Shown here: positions 61,544-64,000 of the stretch, in pieces
Layout of the letters: the number at the start of each line of letters is the position of its first letter
Numbering within the stretch: the stretch's first letter is position 1
Assembly: GCA_040220135.1 (NCBI GenBank)
Contig: JAVJTT010000020.1
Coordinates: forward strand, 1 to 64,000
Length of the DNA stretch: 64,000 nucleotides
Direction of reading: 5' to 3'
From: CAJXMH01 sp040220135
GTDB taxonomy: Bacteria; Bacteroidota; Bacteroidia; Flavobacteriales_E; Vicingaceae
The notes under the pieces: generated by a model
What the model was told of the DNA's origin: nothing
Database searches by the model: none
What the model saw: the letters and a program-made list of their open reading frames with translations, nothing else
Made by a program: the position numbers and the translations under genes

Positions 61544-62689
61544 CTAAGACGGCAAAGATAGGAAATTGGTCTCTTGTCTTAAATAGTTTTCCAACAATTT
61601 CGGAATCGGGTATTTCTCAAACTCACTCAAATTAACTATCTCACATTCAGTAAAGCCCAGTGAGTTCAAGTCCTCAACTTTCAGTTGGTAAAAGCGAGCG
61701 TGAATAATTTGATGCGACAAGATGTGTTTGTAATCTTCAGATTGACTTTCAAGCACAAAATTTTGGCCTTTTAGTTTATCGTGAATATCGCTTAGACTCA
61801 GTAAACTTTCAAAGTTTTGCTTTTTCTTACTTTCAATCAGCGGGAATTCATATAGTTTATGCCAAATGTCTTTTTGGGTACGTTGGGTGATTAAAACTTC
61901 ACTTTCGGCTTGCAAAACAAAGTAGTTGAAATAGCGATGTTTTTGCTTCGCTGCTTTTTTCTTCACCGGGAAAAAATCTACTTTGTTTTCTGAGTAAGCA
62001 AAACAGCGGCTTTGGAAAGGGCAATTTGAACATTTTGGGTTTTTAGGAACACATTGCAAGGCGCCAAACTCCATAATCGCTTGATTAAACTCTGCCGCTT
62101 GCTGATTCGGCATCAACTTCTCGGCAAGCTCCAAAAATTCTTTTTGGGCGGCCGGGGTGTTAATGGGTATGTCGATGCCATAAAGTCGGGAAAGGAAGCG
62201 ATAAACATTGCCGTCAAGCACAGGGTAGGGGAGGTCAAAGGCGAAAGAGGCAACGGCTGCCGCCGTGTAGTGGCCGACTCCTTTTAAGGCTCTAATAGCT
62301 TGGTACTCTTTCGGGAAACTTCCTCCATGGTCATTAACGATGCTTTTGGCTGCAGCATGTAAGTTTCTTGCTCTAGAGTAGTACCCTAGGCCCTGCCAGT
62401 CTTTCATTACTTCATCTTCAGTAGCATTTGCCAAGTCAAAAACCGTTGGGTAGTGTTGGCTAAACTTCTGATAATAAGCCATTCCTTGTGCTACTCTGGT
62501 TTGTTGAAGTATGATTTCAGACAGCCAAATAAGGTAAGGGTCAGTCGTCTTTCTCCAGGGAAGATTTCTTTTGTTTTCTTTATACCAATTTATTAACTGA
62601 GGGTGTATGGGAATAAATCTATCTATACTTTTGGGCAAATCGTCGAATTTTATTATTAACCATGTGATAATAAGTGAATTGAACCGCAA
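61544..62689 (-). CDS. mutY: A/G-specific adenine glycosylase
   Basis: 381 residues with TTG as first codon at 62689; TTG at 62638 is another option and the usual N-terminus is nearer to that one. It removes adenine paired with 8-oxoguanine. The catalytic Glu lies in LSEIILQQTRV, the helix-hairpin-helix is LKGVGHYTAAAVASFAFD with the catalytic Asp in LDGNVYR, and the Fe-S cysteines are CVPKNPKCSNCPFQSRC. A NUDIX-like domain that recognises 8-oxoG occupies the last third. It is divergent from the HU gene; ssb follows after 22 bases. Confidence 0.95.
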   Translation of the reverse strand: MRFNSLIITWLIIKFDDLPKSIDRFIPIHPQLINWYKENKRNLPWRKTTDPYLIWLSEIILQQTRVAQGMAYYQKFSQHYPTVFDLANATEDEVMKDWQGLGYYSRARNLHAAAKSIVNDHGGSFPKEYQAIRALKGVGHYTAAAVASFAFDLPYPVLDGNVYRFLSRLYGIDIPINTPAAQKEFLELAEKLMPNQQAAEFNQAIMEFGALQCVPKNPKCSNCPFQSRCFAYSENKVDFFPVKKKAAKQKHRYFNYFVLQAESEVLITQRTQKDIWHKLYEFPLIESKKKQNFESLLSLSDIHDKLKGQNFVLESQSEDYKHILSHQIIHARFYQLKVEDLNSLGFTECEIVNLSEFEKYPIPKLLENYLRQETNFLSLPS

Positions 62690-62707
62690 AAAAAGTACTA
62701 TATTTGC
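62680..62707 (+). promoter_or_regulatory. promoter of the HU gene
   Basis: TTG at 62680-62682 and TATATTTG at 62700-62707 fit the -33/-7 elements with a 17-base gap. The ATG at 62771 lies 63 bases beyond, leaving a leader with GGGAAACCCC. This region overlaps the mutY start on the other strand. Confidence 0.7.
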
Positions 62708-62770
62708 CGCCCGAAAAGGGAAACCCCTTTTTTAATTAATTGTTTCACTCAAAATCACAAAATTATTAAG

Positions 62771-63058
62771 ATGACGAAAGCAGATATTGTAACGGAGATT
62801 TCTGACAAAACAGGAGTAGAGAAAGTAGCAGTTCAGGCTACTGTTGAAGAGTTTATGAAGTCTATAAGAAACTCCTTGGAGCAGGGCGAGAATGTTTATT
62901 TAAGAGGTTTTGGTAGTTTCATTACCAAAAAGAGAGCCGAAAAGACAGGCCGAAATATCTCTAAAAATACCACTATGATTATTCCAGAACACTTTATTCC
63001 TGCGTTCAAGCCTTCAAAGAGCTTTGTAGAGAAAGTGAAAGAAAATGTGAAGCCCTAA
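62771..63058 (+). CDS. HU/IHF-family DNA-binding protein
   Basis: 95 residues. MTKADIVTEISDKTGVEKVAVQATVEEFM is the dimerisation part, YLRGFGSF and TGRNISKNTTMIIPEHFIPAFKPSKSF the DNA-clasping arm, where the NP of typical HU is replaced by KNTT/IPEHF as in the Bacteroidota IHF-like group. It bends DNA as a nucleoid protein. It is followed immediately by a TPR gene starting at the base after the stop. Confidence 0.95.
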   Translation: MTKADIVTEISDKTGVEKVAVQATVEEFMKSIRNSLEQGENVYLRGFGSFITKKRAEKTGRNISKNTTMIIPEHFIPAFKPSKSFVEKVKENVKP

Positions 63059-63958
63059 TTGAGCGCTAAACAAAATACAAGAAAGATTCAACTCCTGTTA
63101 ATTTTAGCAGGAGTTGTTTTTCTGGTAGCCATTTTATTGGCTCCCCAGCAAATGAGTAATGAGGCAACCGATGATGAGCTAGAGCAGCTAGAGTCACTTT
63201 CAGAAGAGGATCATGATCATGAACACGAGCATGAGAGTGAGGCTAAAGCAATTGCCACTCAAGAAGCTAGTTTAGAAAGTATAGAGGACCCGGCTGTTAA
63301 AGCAAAGTTCGAATCGCTTTCGAACAAAGCAAATCAGGTAGCCGATATTGATACAAAATTGTTGCTTTACGACTCTTTGATTGCTTTAAGCATTCAGCAA
63401 AACAAGCCACCTTTGGTGGCCAAGTATAGCGGACAAAAAGCTCAAGCAGTGCCTACCGAGAACAATTGGTTGTTGGCCGGCGACAATTATTTTAAAGCTT
63501 TTCGCCTTTCTAAGAACAAGTCAAAACCCATGATTGAAGGAACTGTTGCCAGTTACCAAGAGGTTTTAGCACTCAATGAAGCCAATTTAAAAGCACAAAC
63601 AGCTTTGGGGGTTGCCTATGTAGAAGGCGCGTCAATGTTGGGTGTTATGCCCATGAAAGGGATTGGCATGTTAAAGGATGTGTTAAATAGTGACCCTGAA
63701 AACATCGATGCCTTAACAAATTTGGGTTATTTTGCAATTCAATCAGGTCAATATGAGAAAGCGATTGAACGTTTCAATTCCATTCTTAAAATTGACCCCA
63801 AAAATGCTGAAGCGTACATTTACTTAACTGACGTATATTTAAGTCAAAATCAGGTACAGAAAGGCATTGAGACATTAGAGCAATATAAATCTTTAGTGGA
63901 TGACCCGCTTGCGAAACAACAAGTGGACGAATACATTGAAGAATTAAAAAATAAATAA
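63059..63958 (+). CDS. membrane-anchored TPR protein with His-rich linker
   Basis: 299 residues from a TTG start directly after the HU stop; the next ATG would remove the membrane anchor. One helix (IQLLLILAGVVFLVAILLAP) then an acidic linker with HDHEHEHES, then TPR units (AQTALGVAYVEGASMLGVMPMKGIGML, ALTNLGYFAIQSGQYEKAIERFNSIL, AEAYIYLTDVYLSQNQVQKGI). The His-rich stretch may bind metal, which is inference. The HU and TPR gene order with a ribosome-associated small protein afterwards is seen in other Bacteroidota. Confidence 0.85.
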   Translation: MSAKQNTRKIQLLLILAGVVFLVAILLAPQQMSNEATDDELEQLESLSEEDHDHEHEHESEAKAIATQEASLESIEDPAVKAKFESLSNKANQVADIDTKLLLYDSLIALSIQQNKPPLVAKYSGQKAQAVPTENNWLLAGDNYFKAFRLSKNKSKPMIEGTVASYQEVLALNEANLKAQTALGVAYVEGASMLGVMPMKGIGMLKDVLNSDPENIDALTNLGYFAIQSGQYEKAIERFNSILKIDPKNAEAYIYLTDVYLSQNQVQKGIETLEQYKSLVDDPLAKQQVDEYIEELKNK

Positions 63959-63980
63959 CAGAATTTAAAACATTAAAGTT

Positions 63981-64000
63981 ATGCCAAGCGGTAAAAAAAG
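63981..64000 (+). CDS. start of a small basic ribosome-associated protein (AURKAIP1/COX24 type)
   Basis: The first codons read MPSGKK and the gene runs off the right edge. I recognise this start as that of the short, Lys/Arg-rich AURKAIP1/COX24 domain proteins that follow HU in Bacteroidota. Only six full residues are visible, so this rests on context. Confidence 0.6.

Noticed and set aside
1..64000. CRISPR arrays, tRNA and rRNA genes, insertion sequences, prophage genes
   Set aside because: I looked through all gaps between genes for direct repeats with spacers, cloverleaf-like segments and transposase-like frames and saw none.

Overview
The window reads as chromosomal DNA of a member of the Bacteroidota, most likely a gliding or marine member of the Flavobacteriales. 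The evidence is the gliding genes gldD and gldE beside mutY and ssb, a C-terminal domain of the type IX secretion (T9SS) type B kind, a TonB receptor of the CarboxypepD_reg kind paired with a surface lipoprotein, many lipoproteins, and -7 promoter boxes of the TAnnTTTG form with an upstream TTG. Coding density is high. I see no rRNA, tRNA, CRISPR array, prophage or intact insertion sequence.

Layout. Positions 1-2750 look like an accessory islet: an AAA ATPase overlapping a Toprim-like protein (a candidate two-gene defence module), an attC-like imperfect palindrome, a HEPN-like orphan and a C12A9 homopolymer. 2826-7068 holds a small membrane protein, then a SAM-I riboswitch with its own terminator upstream of metH. 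7119-8739 is an ECF sigma factor with a membrane anti-sigma-like partner that ends in a T9SS type B-like domain. 9069-18495 holds a PhoR/PhoB-like two-component pair, then a lipoprotein, a TonB receptor, a MORN-like protein, a small CarboxypepD_reg protein and an M1 peptidase. Several promoters in this stretch carry TTAA-type repeats at 11-bp spacing that resemble Pho boxes; this is the strongest regulatory signal I found. 18510-20944 carries trmB, an alkyltransferase-like gene, mrp and a NifU-type Fe-S scaffold.

21243-28316 is the cell-shape operon purH-mreB-mreC-mreD-mrdA-rodA on the minus strand. 28465-42549 holds an ABC permease, mfd, an RDD protein, a pentapeptide-repeat protein with a channel-like end, a DUF3124 lipoprotein, a TMTC-like TPR membrane protein, two tandem TPR/HisKA_2 kinases and fbp. 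42660-44410 is a GNAT acetyltransferase and aspartokinase. 44773-47394 is an arsenic operon (arsR, DUF6428, arsenate reductase, ACR3) bordered by REP-like hairpins. 47491-48898 is a D-2-hydroxyacid dehydrogenase with a ParE-like toxin-antitoxin pair. 48929-55137 is an operon-like run serS, lipoprotein, TPR, DUF4286, rsmA, mgtE. The rest holds rplU-rpmA, an EamA transporter, a heavy-metal-domain lipoprotein, heme A synthase, mutY-ssb-gldE-gldD, HU, a TPR protein and the first codons of a small basic ribosome-associated protein.

The genes are mostly ordinary housekeeping functions. The parts that merit a second look are the phased TTAA repeats around the PhoB/PhoR-like genes, the anti-sigma protein with a T9SS-like end, and the ATPase/Toprim pair beside an attC-like site. 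All identifications come from reading the sequence and family knowledge; no search was run.
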